Source of the DNA: Bathymodiolus brooksi
Lineage: Eukaryota > Mollusca > Bivalvia > Mytilida > Modiolidae
Assembly: GCA_963680875.1 (NCBI GenBank)
Contig: OY804579.1
Coordinates: 55,627,718-55,691,717 of the forward strand
Direction of reading: 5' to 3'
Length of the DNA stretch: 64,000 nt
Below, piece by piece: positions 33,555 through 45,105 of this stretch. The notes below the pieces were generated by a model. That model was not told the DNA's origin. It saw only the letters and a list, made by a program, of their open reading frames with translations, and ran no database searches. How positions within the stretch are numbered: the first letter of the stretch is position 1; each line of letters opens with the position of its first letter. The position numbers were made by a program, and so were the translations under genes.

Positions 33555-35086
33555 CCCGTTTTGGCAAAATTACTCCAGTATTTCATCATCGTTAGGCTTA
33601 GTGATATATCGTCAGCAGGTATCGTAACATTATACTTTACTGGAAAGAGGAAGAGTAATTCTGATCCATGGCCTGCTCCTTTAAACCAAGGAAAGTATTC
33701 TAGCGAAGGAGAAAGAGCAGATCGTCTTCTACTCATGTACTGGAACTGCGTTGTCTTGTGGTTGTTGAATGCATGCATATTAAGGCTTTGCACGGCTGGA
33801 CTATAGAAAAATAAGTCTCCATAAAAGTCCACGGCCTTCACACCTTGCTCTGGGAGGGATCCTTTACTGCTATACTTTCTACATATAGCTTCGGCGATAG
33901 TAGTATCATTGTTATAGTAATCACTTGCAAGTGGATGTAAAATGTGCTTACAGAGAAATTCTGAAGAGATTCCTTCGGAGATATTGAACGGAAGATATTT
34001 CTGCAGCGACGATAGATAACCGACTAACAGCGACCCTTCTGATTCACAAGTTCCAACCATCACATCTAGCGATTTAAAGAAACCATAAGCCGAAGAATTG
34101 TGGTTCGCTATTACTTTTCTAGGATTCTCTTTGATTAAAATGCCATCGACAACTGGTGCAAAATAACCAACAATATGAAAATCGGGCCCATCGGTCATAC
34201 CGGATATGAAGCCTTGCATTGCATTGTAAACGTCATCTGAATGTTTATCTCTCATACAGGCCATGATGTCCGTTGTAAATTTGTGACTACAGTTAAGTAC
34301 ACGAGCTACTTCATCGCTTGCTTTATGAGGAACGGGCGTTGTCGAAAAGAACGAATTGCTTGTACCACTTTGCTCTATTACGCGTCGAAAAAGTCCACGA
34401 TTTGCCGGAATTATTGCATGTAATGCCACGCTAAATCCACCAGCAGACTCACCAAATATAGTTATTGAATCAGAGTCTCCACCGAAGCTTTCTATATTTT
34501 CATTAACCCACTGAATAGCCAGCTTTTGATCCCATAGTCCATAATTACCGGAAGCTAAGCCGTCTGATGTAGCGAAAAATCCAAAGATGTTCAGACGATA
34601 GTTGATTGTCACAACAATGACGTCACCAGTGACACTAAGATATGACCCGTCATATGCCATCCCCTGTCCATCTACATATCCACCACCATGAACCCATATC
34701 ATTACTGACTTCCTGTTTGACGTAGAGGCTCCATAAGGAGCATAAATGTTTAAATGTAAACAGTCTTCTGATTGGTTCAAGTTTGGGAGATATTGGCTCT
34801 CTTGTGGATCGAATTGTTGAATGCATGAAGGTCCAAAGCTGGTTGCATCAAGTGTTCCGTTCCATGGCCCATGAAGAACTGGTTGTCGAAATCTAAGATC
34901 ACCTACGGGTGGCTTGGCAAATGGAACTTTCTTGAAAACTGTATAATATTTCCTCACATTGTTGATATTTACGGAAGATGATAAACCACGTATAGGCCCA
35001 AGCTTTGTTTGAAGAGAAACAAAACTGTCACAAGTTACTCCCGCTATTATCACCAATGGCAACAGAATTGATAAAATGGTCCGCAT
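33555..35086 (-). CDS. Gene 3: intact secreted cholinesterase-like carboxylesterase, exon 1
   Basis: Predicted secreted serine ester hydrolase, the only intact member of the five minus-strand copies. The ATG at 35086 starts a signal peptide (MRTILSILLPLVIIAGVTCD) that follows an acceptor (ATTGTAG or AACAG) 10-20 bases upstream. Landmarks: FAKPPVGDLRF (56-66), SEDCLHLNIY (106-115), oxyanion loop VHGGGY (132-137), GESAGG with nucleophile Ser214, acid Glu350 (ESEGS), and His473 in GAGHGSEL. Cys pairs are 88/109, 266/277 and 379/402. The complete triad predicts activity. Between C88 and S-E-D-C there is no Trp, unlike the choline-binding loop of acetylcholinesterases, so the substrate is probably not acetylcholine. 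It ends in phase 2 before GTACGT. The joined protein has 575 residues, a usual length. Homology to psi1, psi2, psi4 and psi5 is high in exon and intron. Confidence 0.92.
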
Positions 35087-35214
35087 GGCTGTTACAGTTA
35101 CCTACAATTATAAATAAGAAGAGTTTGAGGAGTAATCAGAGTCCATTGTAGGGTCTTAGATACAACTAATAATGTAGAATTATGTTGTCAATAAACTAGA
35201 GGTTGAATAACGGA

Positions 35215-35290
35215 ATAATGTTTTCGTCCTGTACTTCCGTTCGGCATAAAAAATGTACGCGCAACTCATCCTACATCTTAAATTGGATTC
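35215..35290 (-). promoter_or_regulatory. Conserved block 5' of gene 3, possible promoter or 5' exon
   Basis: About 75 bases with an AT-rich TTTTTTATG-type string, CGAACGGAAG and a GCGCGTAC-like segment on the minus strand. The corresponding blocks upstream of psi2 (23375-23450) and psi4 (48100-48185) are similar. The coding exon begins after a splice acceptor, so a 5' non-coding exon and core promoter must lie upstream, and this conserved block is the best candidate. There is no direct proof. Confidence 0.25.
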
Positions 35291-35586
35291 CTTACAACTT
35301 TGAATTTTTGATTATAACCCAATGGAGATTCATCATCTATCTACCTATCACCACGGTATTTTACAGACTAATATTTAAGGAGTTAGATTTGATAGCTAAA
35401 TGTAATGTGGGTGAAGTAATGTATAGAATTGATAGTTGAGGTGATTCTGGTGAACTAATAAGTAAAATTGCTTGTCACCGGTGATTCATGTAGACCATTA
35501 CATAAAGTTGAAAATTTACAGTGGGTGAATTTATGCATATAATTGACAGTTTCGGTGATACAGGGGTATGCTAACGTATATAATTG

Positions 35587-35850
35587 ATAGGAGAGTTTGA
35601 AGATGCCAAAGGGGTAATCAGAATCCGTATAGACAACGGTGATTCGGATGAACTGCCTACCCTTCCGGAGCACCTGAGATCACCCCCGGTTTCTAGTGGG
35701 GTTCGTGTTACTCGATCGTTAGTTTTATATGTTTTGTAGATCGTTGTTTTTCCTTTTGCACGCTTTCTTTTGGCCATTGTGTTGTCTGTTGTTCTTCGAT
35801 ATACAGATTCTGATTACCCCTTTGGTATCTGTAAACTCGTCTTATGCACA
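35587..35850. repeat. RepA pieces in inverted orientation
   Basis: A short reverse piece (GAGTTTGAAGATGCCAAAGG, AATCAGAATCCGTATAG) is followed at 35655 by a forward RepA (CCTTCCGGAGCACCTGAG, GTGGGGTTCGTGTTACTCGA, GATTCTGATTACCCC). Confidence 0.6.
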
Positions 35851-36297
35851 AAATTGATAGTTTATCAAAATAACATATTTAATCTAGTTTTTAGATAAAA
35901 CAAATGTTTTTAATGTGGCGAAACGTTTGGAGCAATAACCATTTATTACCTACCTTGAGAACATAGCCATCTACTACTGTTATATCGTTTGAAATGTGAA
36001 ATTGTTAACATACATATGTGTATATACATGTATATGTTTCAGGGTTAATCATCATATTACTGAAACATATACCTGTATATAGTGAATAAAGAATTTCCAT
36101 TTAATTTTATTTGCTGAAACAAATCTCTGGCAGCCTATTTGCATCATGTACTATAAACTAACCTTCAACTTTTTTTAGTTTCAATGCCAACATGCTTTGA
36201 TATCAAAGGATTTTTTTTTTAATTTTCAAAATTTAATATTAAGTTTTTCTTTGTAAGGAGTTCGTGATGCACCATATTTTACATATATTTGTGTTGG

Positions 36298-36600
36298 TGG
36301 ACTACTGGCCCCTGTGGGTATCACCCGCCCAGTAGTCATTACTTCGGCACTGACCTGGTTTATTAGATATATTTTTACTGAAATTTACAGTTCCTAAATC
36401 ATGTAATTATTGTTAAAACTAAGGTACTCCTCCCTCAGGCATAGGTGACCTTAGCCAATTTTGGATATTCTTTTTAAGACCATTAATTTTCTTGCTCCCA
36501 AAGATTTTAAAATTATTTGTCTTTCAAATATTTTATCTTAGAGCGTACCGATGAAGTTTATTTCAGAAACGCGTCGTGTGCACTAATTTTGACGTCTACG
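36298..36600 (+). repeat. RepB repeat, longest copy, hammerhead-like end
   Basis: Starts GTGGACTACTGGCCCCTGTG and CCGCCCAGTAGTCATTACTT. The middle has AAATTTACAGTTCCTAAATC and CAGGCATAGGTGACCTTAGC. It ends GAGCGTAC, CGATGA (one base lost from CTGATGA), CAGAAACGCGTC and GTGTGCAC. The stem I strands GAGCGTAC/GTGTGCAC remain complementary with wobble. Confidence 0.65.
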
Positions 36601-36788
36601 TTTTTATTCCTAGTGGTTAAAAAGTTGAAGTCATCACGTAGAACGTTTTACGGTCGCACACCATAGCTCAGTTAATCGTTACGGAATATTTATGTCACAT
36701 ATTACTACGGATATTTTCTATTTGTCATAATCACAATCCGGTTCCTTCCCCATTCATTATAAAATCATCAGGTTTGTCACAATAGTAA

Positions 36789-36890
36789 CACGACGGGTGC
36801 CACTAGTGGAACATGGACCGTAAACCCTTCCGGAGGACCTGAGTTCACCCCGGTTTTTACATTTATTAGTGGGCTTCGTGTTGTTCATGT
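36789..36890 (+). repeat. RepA fragment
   Basis: GACGGGTGCCACTAGTGGAA, CCCTTCCGGAGGACCTGAGT, CACCCCGGTTTTTA, then a GTGGGCTTCGTGTTG segment. Confidence 0.7.
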
Positions 36891-37088
36891 TGTGAAATTA
36901 CACGCCTTCTCGCTTTTATTTCTGTGTTGTGATGTACGATACTATTACCGAGTGAAAACACTGTTCGATTCGTCTATACTCCCATTTGTTTTGTCGGGAG
37001 TTCATGTTTTATAAATGTTTATTTGTATTTATTTACGTTTTCTGGTGCCCAACATAATTTCTATGTCAGATGATGTTTAACAGTAACA

Positions 37089-37262
37089 TGACGATTTTCA
37101 CTGATAGAGCAGGAACTGCTACCCCTTCCGGAGCACCTGAGTTCACCACTGGTTTTCAGTGAGGTTCGTGTTACTCAATTTGTTCTCTGTGTAGTCTTTT
37201 GTAGATCATTTTTTGTTCTCTTGTTGGACATTGTATTGTCGATTGACTGCTTCTACACATTT
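37089..37262 (+). repeat. RepA fragment
   Basis: GAGCAGGAACTGCTACCCCT, TCCGGAGCACCTGAGTTCAC, GTGAGGTTCGTGTTACTC. Confidence 0.7.
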
Positions 37263-37975
37263 GTTATCTTCAAATTTTGCTTCAGCTCTTTACGGAAAGA
37301 TAAACAAATAGGAGACTAACCTCAGACTACCCACTTAAAAAAATATAATAAATGCATCCGCAGTGATATTGAAAGGTAAACAACTGTTTGCATCGATTGT
37401 ATGTAAACCTGAAGCATGAAGTGATAGGCAAACTATATACAAACTAATTGTTGTTGTAATAGACAAAAATGAGACACCCTAATAAAGAAACTATGTATTA
37501 AAAAACGCTAAAGCCATTCTTGTTCTTAGCATAATAGATCTCAAATGTGCTAATAACATTAAGCCCAGAAAGAAATGAAGCAATTGAAGAAACAAACTTG
37601 ATGTACAGTCCACCGTTGCTTTCAAAGATTATTCACACACATGATTGGAATATTGATGAATCAGCGATTGCTTTAATGTCAATCGAACAATGTTGTCGTT
37701 ATATCATGACGAGAACAATCTACCTTTTCATGCATTATCTATTTACTTCAAGCTTATAGAATTTGGTTGCACACGATGGGGTCCAAACTGACGGTTTTCT
37801 ACATCCTAGACGAATTGTCCGACCTATATTCGCATTAACACGATGTTCATCTTTACTCTCGGTTGGTATGCAAATGTTTTCTTTTATCTTTGGTATTTGT
37901 ATTTGTATTTATTTATGCATATTGACACCAATAGGATTTCCATATCACTTGATGTCCGTGTCGTTTAACAGTAAG

Positions 37976-38127
37976 ACGACGGATGATATTAGTATCACAG
38001 GAACTGCTACTCTTTCGACGACCTGAGTTCCTTCTCGGGTTTTAGTGAGTTTCATGTTGATCAGTCTTTGGCTTTCTGCTTAGTATTTTGTAGATCATTG
38101 TTTGTCCTTATGACATTGTATTGGCTA
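37976..38127 (+). repeat. RepA fragment
   Basis: GACGACGGATGATATTAGTA, CAGGAACTGCTACTC, ACCTGAGTTCCTTCTCGGGT, TAGATCATTGTTTGTCC; diverged. Confidence 0.6.
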
Positions 38128-38399
38128 TCCTGATATGTCATCTTTCGTAATGCTGACATGTTTTAACAGTCTGTGATGAACAATTTACAAGACGATTGAC
38201 GATTGATGTACACTTGTATTGATTTTGAATAAGGATTTGCAACCTGGTTTTCCAAATATGCTTTGTACAAAGACTTCAGTTTTTAAAGAGGTAGTCAATA
38301 TAGTTTTGTGTGAATGTGATGTCCCGAGCCTCTGTATAAATGGTAGGTTGCATGTATTTAATTAAATATTATGGAGTGTCGGTGATGTATAATGATGAT

Positions 38400-38867
38400 G
38401 CCTACACCTTCGTCTACGGCTAGGAAAGGAGGTGAAATATTCATCATATTCACCGGGCTACAGACAAAACCTGATAGAATACCTACACCATCAATTCTGT
38501 CGTTACAATCATTGGGTGTTGCAGTTAGTGTTAAAGCAGAAAAATATCAATAAACACATATTTGAATTATATTAGATTAAGCTTATTAATTTATTGTTAA
38601 CTATATAACACTTGGATCGGACACAAGCTATGCCAACTTACAAAGGTCCTGTCCACATATTTACATGCAATTATTTATTCCATGTATCATCAAGTAATAA
38701 TATTGGTTATGCTAACTACATGTTACAACAAACAATGAGAAAAAAATGAAGGATTTTTGAAATTTTATAACATATTGAATTTCATATATCTTTACGTAAT
38801 TGTACAGAATTGTCATATTCATGAAATAAGGCACAACAGAGAACAAAAGATTAACACAAAAGGTTTG
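38400..38867 (-). other. Remnant flank of a deleted esterase copy
   Basis: 38450-38560 (CACCGGGCTACAGACAAAAC, CTGATAGAATACCTACACCA, then AAAGCAGAAAAATATCAATA) matches the sequence just 3' of the terminal exons at 32190-32265, 44800-44905 and 50205-50560. Here homology stops where the terminal exon should start. About 300 bases of unknown sequence follow, then a SINE, then at 39150 sequence that belongs upstream of a gene. No esterase exon is present. Confidence 0.6.
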
Positions 38868-39145
38868 GTTTGTGGTGTTTAGCGCCACTTTCAACAATAT
38901 TTCAGCTATATTGTGGCGGTCAGCTTTATTGGTGGAGGAAACCGGAATACCCGGAGAAAACCACCGACCTGTGGCAAGTGACTGACAAACTTTATCACAT
39001 AATGCTGTATCGAGTACACCTCGCCATAAACGGGATTCGAACTCACAGCTTTAGTGGTAATAGGCACTGATTGCATAGGTAGTTTAAATCAAATCAAATC
39101 ATAGGTAAATCAAGCTACCGTACGATCACGACCACGACGACCCCG
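38868..39145 (-). repeat. SINE-1, full length
   Basis: GGTTTGTGGTGTTTAGCGCC, GGAGGAAACCGGAATACCCG, CGGGATTCGAACTCACAG, ending ACGATCACGACCACGACGA. Confidence 0.85.
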
Positions 39146-39149
39146 ATTA

Positions 39150-40168
39150 TATATATATATGTGTGTGTGTGTGCCTCATGTTAAACAGGAGACAAAAGAA
39201 ACATCTACCTCTATGTAATGAATAACAACTGTCTATTTAATCGTATTTTTTAATCTAATTTGATCAAGTAATTCTATGTCACCAATTTTGCACCATGTAC
39301 TATAAATTGACCTTCAACATTTTTAGTTTCAATGTCAATGTATTTTTGCCCAAGATATTCTTAAAATTTAACTTTAAGTTTTGTTTTTGTGAGGAGTTCA
39401 TACTGTACTGTATTGTACGTATAGTTGTGATATTTATCACGATTTTCACAGAAGAAAAGCTGGGGATACCAAATGGGTAATCAAAAGGTAAAACGAAGAA
39501 GGACAGATAATACTATGGCAATGAGAAAAAGAAAAAAAAGACATATAATGGCCGACTAAGCACTACATAGAAAACTAATGATTGAGCAACACAATCCTAA
39601 GACTAAGCAGTTCCTGCTCCAATAGTGGCATCCGTAGTGCTATTCTAGTTAAAAATCGAATGATAAAACATATCCTTGGATATCGGTGAAACAGATATTC
39701 TATCACGGTTGACCATGTCATGATAGCCATCAGAAAACATTCAGAGAGATAACTTCAACAAAACCACTAAGAACCATTGGCTCAGTTACTTCATTGCTAG
39801 TAGAAACGCTCCATCAAGTAAATTCTTATATGATCAACAGAAACTGGAATATTGTATCAACTGATATATATTATAACCTCCAGATGCAAGTATTTCCCCA
39901 TTTTTTCCATTTATATTTTCTATACCTTTTTCTTTATTTTTCGAACTGAATTTTATGTTCAATGTGTTTTATCTAGATTGTGTGGCGGCCATCATCAATA
40001 TGAACAAAGTGCAAGTCCTAAAAACAGGTTTGTTCCACCTTTTTTTATGCGTAGTTGTATATTTTTGCAACGTACAACAGCATCAAACAAAATCCAAGTA
40101 ATACCTCCCAAAGATATATTCTACTGTATATCCCCGAATGCCCACTGTATCAACTTAGCTGTACCTCG
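39150..40168. other. Duplicate of 29200-30280, non-coding
   Basis: Near-identical to the 5' flank of psi2, e.g. ATGGCTCAGTTACTTCATTG against ATTGGCTCATTTACTTCATT, and the shared GTGTGGCGGCCATCATCAAT. RepA (-) at 39455-39650. No gene. Confidence 0.65.
39455..39650 (-). repeat. RepA fragment
   Basis: Duplicated counterpart of 29585-29770: AAAGCTGGGGATACCAAATG, TTGAGCAACACAATCC, TTCCTGCTCCAATAGTGG. Confidence 0.65.
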
Positions 40169-40299
40169 CCGGGTTGGAAATGTACCCTCGGATCACTTCT
40201 ACCTCTACCTCTGTAAGATTGTTAAATACTTGTTATGTAATACACTACCAATATTACAACATGCTATTCTATCGTCTGGTAACCAAGGTTTGTTCGTTT

Positions 40300-40560
40300 G
40301 TTTGTTTAATGGTGCTTAATGCCACTTCCAACAATATGTCAGCTATAGCGTGGCGGTCAGCTTTATTGGTGGAGGAAACCGGAGTACCCGGAGAAAACCA
40401 CAGACCTGTCGCAAGTCACTGACAAACTTTATCACATAATGTTGTACACCTCGCCCTGATCGAGATTCGAACTCACAACATCAGTGGTGATAGACACTAA
40501 TTGCATAGGTAGTTGTAAATCTAACTACCATACGATCACGGCCAAGATGGCCCCCCCCCC
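40300..40560 (-). repeat. SINE-1, full length, within the inserted block
   Basis: GTTTAATGGTGCTTAATGCC, GGAGGAAACCGGAGTACCCG, GAGATTCGAACTCACAAC, ending ACGATCACGGCCAAGATGG and a C run. Confidence 0.85.
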
Positions 40561-41317
40561 AATGAATGTGTCATAAAGCTATAATGGCATATGTTCATTT
40601 ATATGAAATGACAGTTTTTAAGGTTTTACTTTTAACCAACAAAACACATTAACATTGTAAAGACAGTTTATAAGAACCAGAAAAATGAATATTGAAACTA
40701 ATATATAACATTTATTTGATCAATCTACTTCATCTGATCTTGACTTTAAAAAACGATCAACCAATCTGCTATCTCCGATTTTGAATAAAAGCAGAATCAA
40801 TATAAGATTTTAGACACATGCATAGCCATACAAGTTAAAAGAACAAGTAACAGCAAAGCACACAAGTATTAACAATATCTTAAACAATCGTAAGAAAATG
40901 GAACAGCGATAAGACGACAACAAAAGTAATTACAGAGTCTGAATGACCATACAAGAACAAAAGAATGACGGGACAAGAATCAAATGTAATTTCACAGTCA
41001 CGTTGAACTATTCAAATCACGTTTTAAAAAGAGACAAGGCAGTGAATATTTTATCTTTGGTTGGTTCAAATGTGGAAAGTGGTACAAATTAAACCGTTGT
41101 ACAATATGCATATGATATGCACATATAAAGTCTCATAACATTTGAACAATATAAGTGAAACGCTTCATAATGTATATAGACTCTCCGACTTAGTAATTTG
41201 GTTAATCGTTGACGACCGACTATTTTGTATTCAATAACTCTGGAATGACAGAAGAAATATTCATCAAAAAGCATACCAAACACTGCTCTGGTGATGTTTG
41301 AACAATATAACAACGAA

Positions 41318-42446
41318 ATTATTGATGTTATTCAAATTCTTGACCCAAACAAAGCAACAGGACCAGACAAAATAAGTCATAAAATGCTTAAAATTTCTCC
41401 TGAGAAAATTGCAAAGCCCCTTCTAATAACATTTAATAAATCTTTACAACAGAGCAAATATCCTTCTAATTGGAAGAGTGCTCATGTTATTGCAATTTTC
41501 AAAAAGGGTGACACAACCCTACCCTCCAACTATCACCCGATATGTTTAATAAGTTGTGTAGGTAAATTAATGGAACGAATAGTTTATAAACATGTTTACA
41601 ATCATTTTGTTAATAACAAACTCATATATAAATACCAATCGGGGTTTTTGCCAAAACATTCCACTGTCCATCAACAATTAGAACTATACAATTCGATCCT
41701 AAACGCTCTAAAAAAAAAAAGAATTTAGCTGCTTCGTCTTTTGCGATTTTTCTAAAGCTTTCGACAAGGTTTGGCACAAAGGTCTTATTCACAAAATGAA
41801 TTCATACGGAATTCAAGGGAAGTTAATAAAATGGTTCGAAAACTATCTGTTCAAAAGAAGACAAAAAGTAATTAATAAAAACTCTTGGTCAAGTTTCGGA
41901 CCTGTCTCAGCTGGTGTACCCAAAGGGTCTGTATTGGGTCCCCTCATGTTTCTAATATACATAAATGATATAGGAGAAAAACTTATATCGTTGAATAGAT
42001 TATTTGCTGACGACACATCACTCGGATATTCTAGTCAAAGTGTTGATCAAATAAAAACTGTAATCAATCATGATCTACTCGAACTAAATGCCTGTTCTAG
42101 TAAATGGCTAATGTCATTCAATCATGAAAAAACAGAAATCTTGTTTTTCTCCAATACCGGTAACATAGACAACATCGAATTTTCTTTTAATGACAAAAGT
42201 ATCCCTTTATCTACTAGTCATAAGCATCTGGGAGTTATCCTCTCCCAAAATGCAAAATGGAATGAACATTTAGAAAATATGATAACAAATATAACCAAAC
42301 ACAATATTTATACAATATGTAGACCGAAAATCCAGTTCATTGTTTATGTTGTTAATCTTGTGGAATCATTTATACTTACTGTACTTAGTAAGTCATTACT
42401 AACTGGATTTGATGCTTATATTTACTGCCAACTGGTTGGCCATTAA
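41318..42446 (+). pseudogene. Non-LTR retrotransposon reverse transcriptase fragment (Jockey/CR1-like)
   Basis: Decayed reverse transcriptase of a LINE. The first frame (to 41728) reads LDPNKATGPDKIS, NWKSAHVIAIFKKGD, NYHPICLIS and a YQSGFLPKHST block. After a frameshift in an A-run near 41711-41722 the second frame continues FSKAFDKVWHKGLI, GVPKGSVLGPLMFLIYINDI and the catalytic FADDTS, then HLGVILS. These are RT blocks of the Jockey/CR1/L2 group; the exact clade cannot be set by eye. No endonuclease domain upstream and no clear 3' end, so the copy is truncated at both ends. It sits in the inserted block between duplicated esterase flanks and was probably dead on arrival or soon after. Confidence 0.88.
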
Positions 42447-42566
42447 TTGTAGTTACTACATTGTCCGAACTTGACTTGATTGTTAATGGACTGTATGCAT
42501 TTGTAATTATATGTTTACATTAACAATTTAAAAAAATTAATTGAAGTTGTTTGACAAGGCACGACT

Positions 42567-42662
42567 CATCTCAAGAAGAGTTTGAAGATATCAAAGGGAT
42601 AATCAGAATCCGTATATCGAAGAAGAACAGAAAACACAATGGTCAAAAGAAAAACTACAAAG
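42567..42662 (-). repeat. RepA fragment at the right end of the inserted block
   Basis: CAAGAAGAGTTTGAAGATAT, AATCAGAATCCGTATATCGA, AATGGTCAAAAGAAAAAC. Confidence 0.6.
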
Positions 42663-42966
42663 TTTTAGCTCGTGTAACTTTTGACAAAACTAACCTAGTT
42701 ATACGGATAGAGAGTTTTCACATGACGTCGTTATTTCGATGTGTTTAGTTCTTACCATGCAACGTTGCAAGCAAGTGACAACCATGCAATGTATCTATTC
42801 CAGTAGATACCGAAAGAATACCGGATTTTATTCAATATATTTTTTTTACAAACGCTTAAATATTCAACTCAACTGTGTTATAATTCTATTTTTTGGTTGA
42901 TTAATTATTTGTATTTTTGTTTTGACTTGGAGGGATTCGTTTAGCATTATGACGCACAATTAAAAC

Positions 42967-43185
42967 CTCGTCGTAATGAAAGCGGGAGGTTTGGCGCTTT
43001 AAAATCTGATTCAACCCACCATTTGTTTAGAAATGCCTGTACCAAGTCAGGGTCACTACGGTTTTCACAGTTTTCCGGTTGTTGACTGATTTTGTCTGTT
43101 TATATACTTATGAGTTTTGACTTTCCCTTTGTAAGATTGTTCGGAGTTCGGTAATTTTGATATTACCCTTATTTATCAAATTCAC
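42967..43185 (+). repeat. RepC insertion, absent from the duplicate locus
   Basis: GTCGTAATGAAAGCGGGAGG, GATTCAACCCACCATTTG, AAATGCCTGTACCAAGTCAG, GTTCGGAGTTCGGTAATTTT. At 30695-30715 the duplicate goes directly from TTAAAAGCTCG to TTACCAAATTTAC, so about 215 bases were added here. Confidence 0.75.
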
Positions 43186-44909
43186 GGTATCAATATATTA
43201 GCTTCATTAAATAATGAGATATCTTGTATTTTAAGACGATGAAATACAAGCTTAGTGATTTTTAATCGCATCTAATATTTTACATAAAAAGAAAAAGAAA
43301 AAAAAAGAAGAAAAAGAAAAAAAAAGAAAAAAAAACTGAGTGCCCGAACAGTAAGGACAAACTGACCAAAATAATTACATTTGGTGATTGAAATAATAGA
43401 AAGGTAGATATCTAAAATGAATAGCAAGCTATCTTCCTTGGTTACTTGCATACTTTCTCGTACATGTATTCATTTCTTGAATTAAAGTTATCGTAGTAAC
43501 AAATTAGGTATTGTAAATACAAAGTTTATAAATAACATTGCATATTTACACACAACTATACAATGACGGTAGGTAAAGAAATGGAAGACTAGCCTCAGAT
43601 AACCAAGTTGATATCATCTCATGAATTCCTACCCAATAATATTGACAGTGTCAAGTTAAACTACTGTTTCTATGGAGTACATATGAACCTGAAGCATGAA
43701 GTGGTCGACATACAATATGCAATCAAATTGCTGTAGTAATAGATAAATAATGAGACAACTTTATTAAACAAATATGTACATATTTGTATTTGAAACGGTA
43801 AAACCATTCTTGTTTAGGACGTGTCAGATCTCTTTCAAATGTGCTAGTGGCATTAAACAATAAATGAAGTAATGTGAGGAAGCAAGCTTTATATAAAATC
43901 AATTCCATTCAACATACATTAATTTGTTCCACACATGATTGGTATATAGGTTAAGAAAAGGTAGGAAGATACGAAAAGGTTAATCAGAATCCGTAAAGCG
44001 AAAAAGGACAGACAACAAAATTTAAACGGACCGATCTACAAATGTTTTATTGCCAATTGAACAATGTTGCAATTATATCATGACGAGTACAAGTTAGTTT
44101 TCCTGAGATGTTATAATTGGACCAATTTTTGTAATAGATAGTTGTTTGTCCTGTTATCCCTTTTCTTTTGGCCTTTGTGTTATATGTCCTTCGATTTCCG
44201 GATTATGATTGCACTTTGGTATCTTCAAAATCTTAATATAGAACTTGGTTTGATAAAATGGCGATCGAACCGATGGTTTCTTGCACCGTAAGCGATGTTT
44301 CATACATATATCCGCATAAACTTGATGTTCAATTTATCTCTACTCCCAGTTGGTTTGTATGGGGTTCATTTTTGTCTATGTTCGTGTGGTGTAAGAGTAA
44401 TACAACGGATGTCACATACTGCTTACATTGATGGGGCACCCGAGTACATCCCCGGTTTGATGTGGATTGTTTGGTAGATCATTGCTTGTCTTTTTTGACA
44501 TTGTATTTTATGTCATTCTATGTTATCTTTCTTTATGCTGCCATGCTTAAAAAGTCTGTGATCGGCAATTTCAAAGATACATGTTGCAAAGTTGATTTTG
44601 AATTTTGATTTCTAACGGGGTTTCGAAATAGTCTTTGCACAAATAATTCGATTGTCAAAGACGTAGTCAGTATAATCTAGTCCAAATGTGATGCATACCA
44701 AGAGCTTTTCTCAATTTTTTTTATTTTTATAAATAATAGGTCATTTAGTTAAAATTGATGAGTGTAGTTGATGGGTAGTAACGTTGACAAAATCCAGTAC
44801 ATTCACCGGACTACAGATATGACTTGATAGAATACACATACCATTAAATTTAACACGTACAATATCAAAGCAAAAATAAAAATTTCAATACGTAAAATAT
44901 TCTATTTCT
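43186..44909. other. Duplicate of 30716-32265, non-coding
   Basis: 3' flank of psi4. It contains an A-rich AAAAAG stretch (43287-43335) that replaces the shorter A run at 30781, and the RepA fold-back pair (43965-44230). No gene. Confidence 0.6.
43965..44230. repeat. RepA fold-back pair, duplicate copy
   Basis: Arms as at 31515-31780: AATCAGAATCCGTAAAGCGA on the left and TATGTCCTTCGATTTCCGGA, TTATGATTGCACTTTGGTAT on the right. Confidence 0.6.
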
Positions 44910-45105
44910 TTAACCAAGTACACATCCAGCGCTGGTACATGGTGTTGTTGCAGGAAACTTATGGTGCATTACTTGGGTTAACCAGAAATTCATCCGCTCC
45001 TTGTATAGATTATTATGTACTGTTACATTTGCATCAAGCAAGGCATACTGTTTTGTTGTTCTATCATACTGTGGCCACATTGGTAATCCGGGTCCGTTTG
45101 GATCA
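44910..45105 (-). pseudogene. Terminal exon of esterase pseudogene psi4
   Basis: Open exon with acceptor TCCAG|T, DPNGPGLPMWPQYD and a tail with two Cys ending V-L-G, with a TAA stop. It is functional-looking by itself; the locus is classed as a pseudogene because of two lesions in the main exon. Confidence 0.75.

Larger units (their letters stand above)
35291..38399. other. 5' flank of gene 3, repeat mosaic
   Basis: Holds degenerate 40-bp units (35380-35590), an inverted RepA pair (35587-35850), a flank shared with the other copies (35885-36190), RepB (36298-36600) and RepA pieces (36789-36890, 37089-37262, 37976-38127). 37281-38399 matches 31110-32200 at a lower level. No gene. Confidence 0.5.
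40169..42663. mobile_element. 2.5-kb inserted block (SINE-1 + RT fragment + RepA)
   Basis: The duplicate locus at 30281 reads AGCTGTACCT, about 16 bases, then TTAGCTCGTGTAAC. Here the same flanks (AGCTGTACCT at 40159-40168 and TTAGCTCGTGTAAC at 42664) are about 2.5 kb apart. The block holds SINE-1 (40300-40560), a non-LTR RT region (41318-42446) and a RepA piece (42567-42662). It entered after this segment was duplicated, or was lost from the other copy. Confidence 0.7.
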
